From positions 5,374,150 to 5,438,149 of the forward strand of contig CM025850.1 of assembly GCA_003952965.2 (NCBI GenBank): a DNA stretch of 64,000 bases, in the 5' to 3' direction. Source of the stretch: Morella rubra. Its lineage: Eukaryota > Streptophyta > Magnoliopsida > Fagales > Myricaceae. Below are positions 1-12,410 of the stretch, piece by piece. Position numbers and translations under genes: made by a program. The notes beneath the pieces are model-generated. The model searched no databases. It was not told the origin of the DNA and worked only from the letters and a program-made list of their open reading frames with translations. The stretch's first letter is position 1. Every line of letters starts with the position of its first letter.

Positions 1-274
1 TCAAGCGTCGGTGCACTTTGTTCGAATTATATGCACTTAAATGAATATATTGCATAGTATATCTAGGATACTCAGCCAGAGATTCAACTTTTTTCCTAAC
101 AACATGAAAAGTATGCCACCCACTTGTCACTCCATTGAGTCCCTTAGACAGAAACCGTAAAGTTATAGACACAAAAATACATCAATCCTTACTGCTTGAA
201 ACTGTTTAAGGGAATAAAAAATTTATAAAAAGGAAGAAGATAAATAGGTACAAGAATGAAGTCGGGTTGACTGC

Positions 275-2530
275 TCAAACTCCTAGCCCCGCCGTGTATC
301 TGACACCAGTAGACGGCAACCATAGATTCCCTTCAATGAACTGGGCCACCGTAAAGTTGTTAGCCTCACTGGAATTGTTGAACAAATGATAGCCAGGCCA
401 TTTAACGCGGCTACCTAGGCCTGCACCAGGCCCATAATTCATGTACTCTCCGTAGAACAACGAATCCAAATGCAGGCTACCATTCCACTCGAGCCACCCT
501 TCAGACCTAATGACATTGCTCATGTACGATTGCATGATAACAGTTCGCGAATACGGTTTCCAGGGTCTACCAAGGTACGTGGCCGTGGAGTTGAGCGAGG
601 CTGCAAGATCCGAGTCGGCAGAGATGTTACAGAACTGGATGGAGAAGCCCGTGGGTTGGTTTGGGTCTTTGCGACCCTGAGCGGTTACGGTGTTCTTCTG
701 ATTCGGCAGACCCTTTTTGGCCAGAATTTGGCAGTTCTGGAACACCACGCTGCCATCGCCGAAGATGAAATCGACGGTGCCACTAATCCGGCACTCTCTG
801 TAAAATTGACGCATGGTGTGTGTATATAGGGTGTCTTGGTAACCCAAAATGCCACACCGGAAGAAGACCGAGAGGTCGGAGTCGCTTCTTAGTGCCACCG
901 CCTGGTGCTTCTCTGGCCCTGCAGTGTTCTCGAACGTGATGTCTCTTGCTATAAAGCCTCTGCCACTGACAGCTGCAGTTATGTCAGGACATACAAGTAG
1001 AGGTGTCAAAACGATCATGTGTTGCAATTCTTCAAACTATACATAGGTCAGCAGTCAAGGGGTAGAACCCAAACATGCCCTTCCCTTTAGGGAAAAGAGG
1101 TGCCCATGAGCGAAAAGCTTTTAAAAATGAAGATATATACTTACCAAAAGTTGCCGTGTGAAATGTGGTCCAACCGTCTACGAAACTCCGATTGCCAGAG
1201 ATGACTGTAGCGTTCATACCATCTCCAATCATCATAAGGTTCCATTTCTTCTTTTTGATCTCCACATACTCTCTGTAGACGCCCCTCTTGATGTATATCA
1301 CATAACGGCGCATGCTGTAGTCAGGAGCAGCTAAGACCGCGTCCGTCACCTTTGTGAAATTCCCACTCCCATCTGCAGCTACAATAGCATCAACCCCTAT
1401 CCCATTTGCTTCTAGCAGTTTCCGGTCCTCGGATTTCACCCATGAAGGAAATTGGTCCTTGCTTGTGATCAGCTTACGCCCGGGGCTTTTGGAAACTGGG
1501 TGGTGCACCGTGGTTAGGAGTTCCTGGACCAAAGAAGTCACTTGGTTCAGGCCACCTGTTATAAGTCCTTTGACAATGCTATTGGTGCCCTCAAATCCGT
1601 CGCTGCATGTGTCCTGATTAACTAATGCAGCACTCAACCATGTCTTCAAATCAGAACTCGTATCTCCAGTGCTGTTCGCTTTTCCTGTAAAACATAAAAG
1701 ATAGAAACCAAATGCCTCTGTTTGCTTGGATAATTTATGATCATGCACGTCTGTTTTCCTAATTGCAAATATAAATGAAAGGGAATTCGCAGAACATCGA
1801 TCCATACAAAGAGCAAGCAGCTTCGACTCGAACCTCTAAGTTTCTGGGAATTTTTCTTTTTTGTTTTTCTGGGCTTTATTATGTGTTTAGCGATTGTAGA
1901 TTGAAGTGACTTTCTACTGATTGCTCCCTCCAACAAATGCTCTAATATCAATATCACGCCTGAACTAATAACCCCTTAACACGGGAATAGTTTGTGATTT
2001 GAGATGTTATCGCTAAGTTGAGCATCCAATCGGTAGGTTCCACGAGAGCACAGTCAGCTCTGGAAGTACAATTTCAAACCTATCCGTATCCATGACTCAA
2101 CCCTCAGTACAAATATTCCCCACGGACAAAATGGGTATAATTTAATAAATAAACAGGACATTGAAACAAGAAAAAATATGTTAAGAGTACTTCAAACATA
2201 TAAATACTGTATGGTACCTTTCGGGTTCTGGATAGCAGAGAGAGACCAACTCAACTGATCAGCCGATAAGTCGAGCAAATCAAGACAGTCGGAGATGGCA
2301 ATGGAAAGGCGAAAGTTGCCAAAAGCATTGATAAAAGGAATGATAATGGAGGCCACCTCTTGTACGGCCTCGATGGTGGTCTTCACTGAGTTAACAAATT
2401 CGAACGATGGCACCTTTAAGCACTCCGACTGCAGGAGATCTGTGCGAGAGCTAGTAGCAGATGCGGTGCACATACAAAGCATGAGCATAAACAAGGGTTT
2501 TAACAGCTTAATGCTTAACGGAGGAGCCAT
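275..2530 (-). CDS. Pectinesterase with N-terminal pectinesterase-inhibitor pro-region, three exons
   Basis: Predicted exons are 2530-2218, 1684-1145 and 972-275, with GT/AG borders and matching phases, giving 516 aa. The enzyme removes methyl esters from cell-wall homogalacturonan. A hydrophobic signal peptide (about residues 6-26) leads into a PMEI-like pro-region. Two basic dibasic-type sites, RKLI and RKLL, lie just before the catalytic domain and resemble the processing sites of group 2 (type I) PMEs. The catalytic signatures are all present: GVYREYV, QAVALR (Gln308), QDTLY (Gln330, Asp331), DFIFG (Asp352, the expected nucleophile) and LGRPW (Arg420). The start at 2530 is preferred over an in-frame ATG at 2572 because the latter overlaps the likely TATA box. 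The pro-region is somewhat short but the gene looks intact. The family is certain; the exact paralogue is not. Confidence 0.93.
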
Positions 2531-2590
2531 TTTGGAACTGTCAATTGACTCCTCAGAACAGAAAATAAACACAGGCCTTATAAACTAGTA
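2531..2590 (-). promoter_or_regulatory. Putative core promoter of the pectinesterase gene
   Basis: On the minus strand a GTTTATAAGG stretch (about 2576-2585) lies some 50 bp upstream of the chosen start codon, which would place transcription initiation near 2550 and leave a very short leader. This is position-based inference from a TATA-like sequence. Confidence 0.35.
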
Positions 2591-4132
2591 CAAATAGTGG
2601 CCGCTGTTTCTGTGTGCGGTATGCACATTATAAGCGAAGCCAAACAGGGGAGTTCATATATTGAAGGGTGGGAGGGGCGAAGAGGGTGGGCGTTCAGTTG
2701 GGTGGGTGAGGGAATTTAAGAGGGTTCGAGGGAATTTAATAGCGGTGATAGTGCACAGACATGAGTCAGTCCAATGTGCCGGGAACGGTGATGTATTATA
2801 TACCATATGTGTCGGCGCTCACAGAAATCTGGCGCAGTTTTTCCTTCTCTGCCCAATGCCTATTTGTAAATGCGCCTTGGTCTTCGCTGCCAGCCTATTT
2901 GATTATGATTTATGAAAAAGAGGTTAGGCATCAAAGTCTCTTTTTCGAACCCCTTTCCCTTCTAATCCCTGTGTTCTTTGGTTTTTACGAGATGATTTAA
3001 GTGAGATAAACTATGTTTAGTTTAGATCTCAAAATAGTATTTGTTTTGTATTTTTTTTTAAAAATAATATAAATTTTTTTAAAATTAGTAAATAATATAT
3101 TAAAAGTAATTAAAATTTATAAAAGGTTATTGAGATCAGTAAAAAGGTCTTAGAATTGAAGAAAAAAAAATTTAAAAAAACGTTTTCAAAACAATCTAAA
3201 CATAGCGGTGATTTTTCTCTTGGGATCCCACGCGCGTCGTGACCCATGTCCTTGGACACAGTATGGGACGCCCATGTATATGCCCCCCCTCCCCTTCCTT
3301 TCCCAGATCCAATAGTGTGGTTGGTCAACATAGCTGCAGTGTCATTCCTCTTGATTTCAGTCCTGCTGTGAAATTAATTCAAGTATTTTTCTATATAGCA
3401 CTACTTCAGGTTATTTCTTTTACTCTGCTAATAAATCCAAACACATCACAATCACCTTTCCCTAATTTATTGAAAAAATGGCATTTTCACAAGTTACTCT
3501 GCTTCTTCTTTTTTGAGGATCCCGGTTTGATCTTTGCATTATACACTAATGCAATATCATATAAATCCATTTTAATTGAGGATTTATTCATTCTAAAGAA
3601 GGATTAAATTTCAGAATCAAAATACTCTCGACCTTGTTGTCTAAATTGAACAGCCCAGTTCGGAAAAATACAGAATATGTAGACCACGACATTTCTTGTG
3701 TCTTCCTTTCTTCGAAATAGACTATCTAATTTCAACAATCGATTGTACATTACGATGGACTGCTACCAACACTTACACAGTTACATGTCTTCCACATGCA
3801 TCGGAATCTCAAAAGAAGGTTAAGTGTATCAATCAAGAAACTCTTTTGCCCTAATAATGGAAGACAAAAGTCACGAATGATGTTTTGGCAGAATAACTAC
3901 AACATACAGAATCGAAGGATCCAAGTAGGGTAGGTGGAGAGGCTTCTTTTTCGAAAGCAATAAAGTCAAGAGGGACGGCATTTAAAGCAGGACGCGTAAA
4001 CGCGTTGTACAACTTTGCTTGACGAGTCTTGCTTTTACGAACACGGAAAACAAACCAAATGCGGTGATCTTGAGTTCGACGGTTTCTAACTTATCTGTAA
4101 TGCCAATCTTTATGCATTGGACTTGAACCAAC
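2591..4132. other. Intergenic DNA upstream of the pectinesterase gene, no gene seen
   Basis: A G-rich stretch (2661-2730) is followed by AT-rich DNA with A and T runs (3001-3200). The small open frames here have no recognisable domain and no supporting splice structure. It probably contains the upstream promoter of the minus-strand pectinesterase. Confidence 0.6.
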
Positions 4133-4268
4133 ATGACATGTTCCTAATAACTACGGTCGTCTTTCTGATCTGTGTCCATAACGTTCCTATCCAAAGATAG
4201 ATGACATGTTCCTAATAACTACGGTCGTCTTTCTGATCTGTATCCATAACGTTACTATCCAACGATAG
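4133..4268. repeat. Direct tandem duplication, 2 x 68 bp
   Basis: Two adjacent copies start with ATGACATGTTCCTAATAACT at 4133 and 4201. They differ at only a few positions (for example TGTGTCC versus TGTATCC, and CCAAAG versus CCAACG). This is a simple local duplication in non-coding DNA. Confidence 0.9.
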
Positions 4269-5787
4269 ATATTGTACCTCAACGTCCACTTGACATCAAA
4301 GCAGAAAGCTCAATGCTTTTTATTTTTTGGTTTTTAAATAAAGAAAGAAATATAAAAAAAATAGTGAAAGGAAATATAAAAACGGTTCAGCCTTAGGAGG
4401 CTTACATACATTATGCAAATTTCTAATGCCCCTATCCTATAATATAAAAATTTGATACTAATTTGTACATAAGAGTGCCTTACTAAGATAAATTAATATC
4501 GGGGAAGAAACATTGTTGTTCATACGCCTAATTAGGCAAGGAAATTGTAAGGATTCTTATGGTGGGCCTCTACATGACATGGACTTTTTGTCGCGTACTG
4601 ATTGCTTTGTTCTTACTCTTTTGCTTTATTTCTGGTGCGGAAAGAGAGATCTTCGCTTTAAGTTTGCTTCAGCTTGTGCGATTTGTCGAGTCTTTTCGGT
4701 GGACGTTGATGCTCAACCCTCTTCATGCTCCCACCAAAAGTCGTCAGTCTCCAGCCCTGACAGCCAGCACAGCCCTACGGCATCTGTGAAGATCTAGACC
4801 CCAAGCCCAAACCCGCTTTAAGCTTCTCCTTTGAATCCAATGGACCAACTTCACTCCATATCAAGTGGCCCAGTGCATTAAACCCCTTTCCAGCAATGCT
4901 CCAAATACTCTTTTTCAAAGTTTTCTCGTGAAAAATTACTAAGTTAATTTCGGATAGACAATCTTTAATCTTCCCAAGATCTTATTGATCTCTCCATAAT
5001 TATCTCTTCGATCTTCTTTAATCTCCAAGTCTTTTCAATCTCACACCTTAAGTCTTTTCTATTTCACAATTTATACTAAAACAAAAATTGGTTTCTATCC
5101 AAAGATTTGTGATTATCTACGTCTTAGTAAAATAAACAATAATATCAATATGTACTAACCAATAGAATTCTATACATACAGACTTTTACAAAAAAAATAT
5201 AGCCTGAAAAACATTAATATCATAATTACATGGTAATAAGGACACCCTTACCAGTTACAACCTATCAGGCATTCAAAAAATACTACAAGCTAGTAATTTT
5301 TCTACCAAGTCATGAAGCATAAGTCAAACACATAATATAACACTTTGTCCAATTAGCCTTCACAAAAAATATAGATTGCCAAGCAATGCTCTATTTTCCG
5401 GCAACTTTAGTTCTCTCGATGAGTAAACAACTTTCCAAAGATGCATCTCAATTACTATACGCTTCAACTACGATTTCACAAGCAAAAAATAGCTAAAAGG
5501 GCCAATTCCCAACCACTGACCTGTAATACAAAAACTATTACAAGATTAAAAGCAAAGCAAATAAACTCAATGAAAATATATAAATAGTGTATAAAACCAA
5601 AGAATTAATGTATAAAAGGATAAAAGAAACCAAATAGTTGCTGAAATCCACCCAACTAAGGTAGCATAATCTTTGTAAATGTTGGCTCTTCCCTCTATAA
5701 AATAAAACAAGACAATTAATAACTTGATAACAATTTATTAATTAGTTCAAAAAAAGCAGCAAAATTCTAAGCAAAAGGCATACTTAC
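4269..5787. other. AT-rich non-coding stretch, no gene seen
   Basis: The sequence is AT-rich with A runs, and no frame shows a known domain. The part next to 5788 may be the 3' part of the hAT element, but I could not find its terminal inverted repeat. Confidence 0.5.
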
Positions 5788-7814
5788 AGCAGATGAATTT
5801 TTAAGACCATGAAGTATTCGAACCCAATCAGCATCACATAACAATATTTGCACCGTTTCAATGGATAAGGATGCATGATCCACCAGCGCTAAATGTAGAC
5901 TCTGAAGACATTGTTGTAATAGGAATTGACAAGATATCCCATGCCATCTTGGATAGAATGTGGTACTTCAAATTATTGACTTTCCACCACTCCAAAGCAT
6001 CAAAATTCAAATCTGAGCCTTCACCACAAATATGTGTCTTTCCTCCAAATATACATCCAAATCAGATTTTGTGGGTCGAATAGTGTCAACACTTCTAACA
6101 AATGTTTGAAACATTGACCTACCACTTTTAACATTTCTCCCAATAGCATCTACAGAATTGTCACTAGAAGAAGCCCATTTCTTGAGCATTTTCATGTGCA
6201 CTTTGCTCTACATGGATTTGGGTCGAGCTAAAATCTTCAACATATTCATCATACAGCTCATGTAAAACTTTAAGGACCATATCAATATTTTTAGTGGCTT
6301 CACTTTCTGAATAAATTTATGGAAAGCAAAATCGAACAAGCATCATTTTAAACCTTGGATCTAAAACTGCAGCTATTGCCATAAGTAAATTATATTCACC
6401 CCAATACTTCTCAAACTTGGAATTCATTTTCACAGCCATTGCTCTAATATAATCATTGTGGTCTTTAGATTTCTTATTCGGCACATCTTTCATTCTCCAT
6501 ACCTCAGGAAGAAATAAGTTTGAAGTTGGATACTCACTACCTGAGATAATATTTGTCACCTCATTGAAAACCTCTAAAATTTGACACACATTTTCCACTT
6601 TGATCCAATCTTCAGTACTAGGAACATAATGAAAGTCACTATCCCTATCTTCATATCTTGGGAAAACTTCTTTAAACTCTAAAGCTGCTGCCAACATTAA
6701 ATAAGTGCTATTCAAACAAGTAGGAAAATCTAAAATGAGTTTTTTTTTAAGATAATTGTAGCTGTTTTGCAATCTCTCCAAATTGCTTGATACGAGACTC
6801 CGATGCAACTAAGTACTTCACACCATCTCGAACGCAATCAACAATGTCACCAATCTCACTAAGGCCATATTGCACTAACAAATTTGTGATATGTGCACAG
6901 CAACGTACATGAAAGAGTCATCCCCAACAGATAATTTTTTTTTCAATGCAAAAATATCTTTGAGAACCCTTATAGCAGCATCATTATATCTAGCATTGTC
7001 AACTGTAATACTTGAAACCTTGTTCTCAATTCCCCAATCTATGAAACACTTTTGAAGAGCATCAACAACAATAACCCCACTATGTGGAGGTGGGACATTA
7101 CAAAAATTCAAAACTCGTTTTTGTAAGCGCCAATCAGAATCCACAAAATGACACGTAACAACCATGTATGAAATTTTCTGACCAGAAGACCACATATCTG
7201 TTGTTATATTAACTTTGTTCACACCCCTTAATAGTGTTTACAACTTTCTTTTCTCTATTTCATAAGTAGATATGCAATCATTTTTGCAGTAGCACGACTT
7301 ATCTTTTGCCAATATGGAGTGTTTGCCTTCATGAATTTGTTAAACAAAACATGTTCCATTTGCATAAAGGAATATTAATGATAGAGTATCATGTGAGAAG
7401 CAAGTTTCCTTACCTTTTTCACATCATAAATGAAGTTTGCCACTGAACTTACATTTTCTGGTCCCATTGTGTCGAAAGGTAGAACCTTTTGCTTGTTATT
7501 GCAAGCCATCCGTGAAAGACAATTTTTTAAATGTCTATGAAACTGAGTAGTAGCACCTGAAGGAGGAAAAGAAAATACTCTTTTGCAACAGTTGCATTCA
7601 GCTTCTTTGCACCACCTTTAACCACTAATTTGAAGTCTTTCCACACAGAAGAAGTCCTCTTTCTAGGCTTCCTTTGTTATGCATGCTTTTGTGGATCATC
7701 AACGACACTAGATTTAGTCTCCGCATCATTTCCTTCATATTCACCATTTCCATTGTCGTCACTATCACAATCAACAAGGCTGGCCTCAACCGTATCTTCA
7801 TTAGTAGATGTCAT
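5788..7814 (-). pseudogene. hAT superfamily transposase (BED zinc finger), decayed
   Basis: Reading right to left, conserved blocks of a plant hAT transposase appear in the expected order but in shifting frames. An acidic N-terminus starts at an ATG at 7814. A BED-type finger follows near 7590-7500 (CNCC, then HRHLKNC). The block ITTDMWSSGQK begins near 7210, and WGIENKV...ITVDNA near 7040-6985. FHVRCCAHI is at about 6900, reached only by a frameshift. AAVLDPRFKMM is near 6380-6350. The C-terminal dimerisation region (FDALEWWKV, then SESTFSAGG) lies near 5985-5870. A premature stop follows the N-terminal region, frameshifts lie near 6905 and around a poly-T run at 6738, and TRWNSTY has become TCLNSTY. 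The family call is firm and the copy cannot make an intact protein. Element ends were not identified. Confidence 0.88.
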
Positions 7815-8179
7815 ATCTTCTGTGACTCTTCTCTGCTATCTTATCAAACACTCAAACAAAGCCTTCAAGGTATTTTGAAGATATAGTTGGAACAGAAGCA
7901 AATCTCGATTCACAGCAATAGAGAGCAGGAGACAAACGTTTGAAGGGTTGAACGATGAACTAGAACCTTCTCTTCTCCTTTTCTTTTCTCCCTTGGGAGT
8001 TGAAACAATTTGCGTGCACGAAAAGGAAAGAGCATTGTGAAGTGTAAGAGATAAGACAATGTCAGATTTTGTTTGATGATCGGTGAGCAAAAGTTACAAC
8101 TTACACGCCTAGCCTGTAGGTGTTGTTAAATTTGTTTAAAATTTTACAAGTAGTTGAGTGTGGAACACGTTATGTTTTT

Positions 8180-8370
8180 AGTTGAAATAATTTGAATTTT
8201 AAATTTAACGAGTCACCTCGCCAAATGTGTTTTTAGTTAGTTAGATGCAAAATTTGATTTAAAATTTAAATTTCAGCTCGTCAAATGCGTTTTTATAAAT
8301 TAGTTGGGTGCAAAATTTGATTTAAAATTTTAAATTTAAAAATTCAGCTCGTCAAATGTTTTTGTGCGTT
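8180..8370. repeat. Imperfect tandem repeat, about 65-75 bp units
   Basis: About three degenerate units share GCAAAATTTGATTTAAAATT followed by CAGCTCGTCAAATGCGTTTT; the two best units lie at about 8234-8296 and 8297-8365. The array is next to the hAT gene's 5' side and might be the element's subterminal region, which is only a guess. Confidence 0.65.
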
Positions 8371-8833
8371 ATTTTAACTCTATATAACGATATAAATAAT
8401 TAACAAAAAAATTTAATACACTAACCCTTGCCTTAAGCCCAATATATTAGGATGCATATTATATAAAATAATATATATATCATATATATACAAAAAAATA
8501 TTTTTAGAGAATATAATTTACATAATAAAATATATTTCTTCTTATTAACTTAAAGTTTTGGGATAAGTTGTCACATAGTATCAAGACCAAAGTCTTGACT
8601 TCGTACTTCACCTCAATTTTAATTAAATATTTCAAGTATTAGGCCTCCCAATAAAAAGAAATTCCTAACCACACGAGAAGGGAGTATTAGATATAATATA
8701 AATAATAAAATCTATCTTTTTTATTAGCTTAAACTTTTGAAATAAGTGGTAATTTCACAAATATATCAAATATTTCTCTTACATAAAAGTTAATACAACT
8801 AGATATGTTGTATAACACGTATCAATGACAACT
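8371..8833. other. AT-rich DNA before the CACTA element
   Basis: No gene is seen. Two stretches near 8510-8580 and 8690-8755 resemble each other (both contain an AACTTAAAGTTTTGG-like or GCTTAAACTTTTG-like block followed by ATAAGT), suggesting a decayed repeat of unknown class. Confidence 0.4.
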
Positions 8834-9906
8834 CACTACAAAAAAAAAACCTTAGCAGTCATAAACCTTTAGCAGCGGTCATAAACGTTGCTAAAGGTGC
8901 GGATATAGCGATTTTTTAACAGCAGTCGCGACCGCTATTACACCGTTGCAATAGGCTATAACAGCGATTTTCGAGACCGCTGGTGAAAACCGCTGGTCTA
9001 TAGCGGTGGTCGGCTAGCGGCGTTTGTGACCGCCGCTATAGACCCGAAGCAAACCGCATCATGGTTTTTTCTGCAGCGTTTCAAGAAACATTGCTATAGG
9101 CCCTTTTTTTCCTGCTTTTAAACATCTACAGCAGCGGTCAGGTGATATATATTTTTTTCCTATAATCGGTAATATATATTTATTTTTTTCCTATAAACAT
9201 CATGGTTTGCCATCGTTTTTTTTTTTTTTTTGCTTTATGTGCCATCATTTTAAAATACCACTAATTTTTTCCTATAATCGGTATATATTTATTTTAATAA
9301 CCATAATTCATTGGATGTAAAAACTTAAAGAACAAGGTTTTACACAACGTTTTAATAATCAAAATATACTTCATCATTGATTAATACAAGTTTCTAATAT
9401 AAAATAACAATAAGCAAGGACCAACTAAAATATTCAAATACAACACAATAAACAAGGACCAATTAAAATCTTCCTCCTTTTACACATCAATATCCTCTTA
9501 AATTCCTGTAATAGAAAATAAATATCACATGAGAAATAGAAATAAACAAAAGATTTATGTAAACAAAAAATCTTCCTTCGCTCCATGGACTAATCACAAA
9601 AAATCCATTTTAACCATAAAACGTTTTTTCATCGAATCGGGCTGTAGACACAAATTATGAATTATAAGACTAACAATAAATTGCAGCCGATACCCACAAC
9701 ACATTATGCACGCATAGGGGTATATATCATATTCATACATTTATTGGGCCCTTTAATTTCACACCCCTCTACTTCTCAATACTCAAGCAACTTCACCAGA
9801 GAACTTGAGGAATATAAGGTAAAAATATCGTTTACCCCAACTGGAGGAAAAGATAAACAAAGGAAAAAAAAATTTAATGTAATAAATAGAGAACAGTAAA
9901 CATCAC

Positions 9907-9990
9907 CTCTGTAACCCAATAATATTGATAGATCTCATCAATATATTCAGCAACTTCCAGTTCATTGCGATTGTCATCAATACTTGGCCC
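9907..9990 (-). pseudogene. Cyclin-like exon fragment inside the CACTA element
   Basis: An 84-bp open segment is bounded by CAG at its 5' side and GTGATG at its 3' side, so it has the form of a phase-0 exon. It encodes 28 residues including the block EVAEYIDEIYQYYWVTE. This resembles the start of the plant mitotic cyclin core (consensus roughly EYVxDIYxFY), nearest in memory to B-type cyclins. The rest of the cyclin box (the MRxILIDWL region) was not found downstream, so this is a fragment. The cyclin identification rests on one short block. Confidence 0.55.
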
Positions 9991-10628
9991 CTGGAATCAT
10001 GCATGGAAGCTTAACATCAATAAATATAAATCTCAGCCTCATTCATCTAATCATTCCTAATATCAAGGAAAAGGAAAAGGAAAAGTTAATGTAACAATTC
10101 AACCAAGCAATACTGAATGAATTGATTTTGATCTCAACAACAGTATAAAAAGGAGACTAAGTATCAACTTTCTTTGTCCCTCTTTCCAAAATTAAAAGGA
10201 ATAAGAAAATACAATCAAAAATTTAAAACAGCGTGACATCCCCTTTGGTTTTATAGTTTGGAAAACTCTCAAGCTGCTTAAAGTCATATGAGGTACCAAC
10301 TAGCAATGAAAAAACTTGAGGCCAACCACCTGGCCATAAAATACACTTACATACCACGTGCAAGCTTTAGAGACTGAAAACGAAAGAGCAACACAGCATA
10401 ACACCATATCATTTATGTCAGAATAGGAATTAGAGGGGCTTACATTATTATGAAGCCATCACTTGCTCGACTCCTCGAAAGATGGCTTCTAGCATTGCTT
10501 ATCAGGGGTGCTATTTTGTTGCCAGTTTTACCAACTCAACCCAACAATAAAATCATCAAAGACCGAGAAACAAAACCAATGTATATTCATTTTAGTATAA
10601 ATTGAGCTCCAGCCATGGATTCTTGTAC

Positions 10629-10735
10629 CTGTCCAACTTTTTCCCAATAGCTTTCATGATCTCATCCTTGCGTGAAATTCTAGCCTCCCTTCTTTCAATG
10701 TTCTTAATGATCCTATCATAATTAGAAGGAGACAT
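10629..10735 (-). pseudogene. Exon-like fragment of unknown gene inside the CACTA element
   Basis: An open segment starts with ATG at 10735 and ends at a CAG|GTACAAG donor at 10629. It is rich in charged residues and contains IIKNIERREARISRKDE, likely helical. I do not recognise the family. It lies between two other exon-like pieces on the same strand, so it could belong to the same captured gene or to another. Confidence 0.4.
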
Positions 10736-11786
10736 ATTTAGACTTAACAATTGAGACTATTGTAAAAGAACTCTACCGTGTTTGCTGAAATCGCCACATA
10801 ATAGAAGGTTCAAATCAAAAAGAAGAAAGAAAAAAAGAAAGGAAAGTTCAAAGACTTGTTTTATAACGATATTATATTGAGTCATGCATCATAGAGTCAA
10901 GATGATGTCACTTATCACTACTGCACGCATATGAAGAAACATGGGAAGCTTTGTTGTATATGCTAATTCGAACTGCTTCTCAAAATACCTATCTTTCACA
11001 AAGCACACAAATGATGCAAAATACAAAATTATTCGATTGAAAATAAAGATCCATGTACTGTGCCAGGCTGCACCAGAGGCACAAAAAAACGTTTGAGGAA
11101 GGTCAAGGGCAATGTGACAAACACTGGAGCTTCCTCTAGATCGCCAAAAATGAAATCCAAATGCGTTCACTTCAGTATTTGTCATTCAAATCTCAAGAAC
11201 CCAAAGGAAAGGTGACTAGAAGATTCCAAGCTGATTTAGCAAAGATTTTTCCAAGACCTCAAAAAGTTTCAGAAGCAAACAAGAGTAGAAAGCAATTTGA
11301 TGGCCGCAAGAATCTCACATGCACTACCATTAGGAACCAGGAATTACCTTTGCACAAGTCACTCCATAACTACAGACTGGGCTGGCATCCAAAAATGACA
11401 AAACAGTTCTCATCTAAATCTAAAGCCTCTGCAGATAAACTGAGTTACAAGAATGACAAAACAGTTCTCATCTAAATCCAATCTTCCACACATCAGATTG
11501 CAAAATTCTGTATCTATGCAACCTGCATAACCCATGCGACCCAAACAACTAGCATCTAAACTTTCAACTTCTCCACATATCAGATTCTGATGACTACTTC
11601 ACATCCAAACATGCTGCAATTAAAATAAAATTTTCTCTATTATATCTTCCTTTGGACAAAACATGTTCCACAGAGAGCTTCATAAAGACAATAAATAGAC
11701 AGTAGATAATCATTTCAGATTCAAGCATATATATCCTCTGCAGATAAACTATATTGGTCTATCCTGACCAAGACAACACAGCATAC

Positions 11787-11867
11787 CTTTCCCTTCTCAA
11801 TTCTCTCTTTAGCCAATGCCAAAAGAGCATGAAAATGTTTTTCTGGATCCCCACTGTCTTCAAACTC
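11787..11867 (-). pseudogene. Exon-like fragment of unknown gene inside the CACTA element
   Basis: An 81-bp open segment is bounded by TTCAG and GTATGC, making a phase-compatible 27-residue exon that includes EKHFHALLALAKERIEKGK. The clean splice borders and helical, charged character suggest a real captured exon. The family is not recognised. Confidence 0.45.
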
Positions 11868-12165
11868 CTGAACAAAGAACAAAATCTCCATTCTTAAACA
11901 TTTCCCACCAAACTACACCATCAAACTTAAAAACGAATATACATAAGAAAGAGATAGATATCAGACGTGTAAACTTTTGCGAAGGGAAAAAAAGTGAACT
12001 TTTTTCCAGGAACAACAAAAGTGGAAAGCTAACTTCAAATTCCTTTTTTTTTTTCCTAGGCAGCTCAACTGTAGCTTCACTGCTATATCTTTTTTTCTTG
12101 GAGAGTAGGAAATTTACAAGAAGGTGGCCATAAGCAGAGAGGACTCCAAATCCTTAGTGAGCCTT

Positions 12166-12410
12166 GTATGGTGGCAAGGTGAAATTTGAAGTGCTCGCAG
12201 GCAAAGTGCTTGAAGAACTCTTGCTTGGTCTACTGGAAGATTCTCCTACAAGCAAACAGCAGCAATAAGATTTCTCTTGCCTTTTCTTCCACTTTTCCAG
12301 CGGAAAAACTAATAGCAAAGCAAATATTCGTCTAACAGAACAAAAATCAAACTTGACAAACAAAAGCAACGAAAAAAAAATTACGAACCACCACGAATAA
12401 GGCACGGCAT
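12166..12410 (-). pseudogene. 5' exon pair of a captured gene inside the CACTA element
   Basis: A short first exon starts with ATG at 12410 and meets a possible donor 22 bases later. After an intron ending in TTGTAG, a second segment begins at 12245 and encodes a Ser-rich peptide (SSSRPSKSSSSTLPAS). A (CT)-rich tract upstream (12560-12640 region) looks like a plant 5' leader. This may be the 5' end of the gene whose later exons lie at 11867 and below. The function is unknown. Confidence 0.35.

Noticed and set aside
3239..3607. 122-codon open frame as a gene
   Set aside because: Low-complexity hydrophobic translation with AT-rich composition, and no family resemblance.
4513..4797. Overlapping open frames as a small gene
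   Set aside because: No recognisable domain, no splice structure, and two frames are open at once, as expected by chance.
5650..8120. Terminal inverted repeats and 8-bp duplication of the hAT element
   Set aside because: I searched both sides by eye and found no convincing pair, so element ends are not given.
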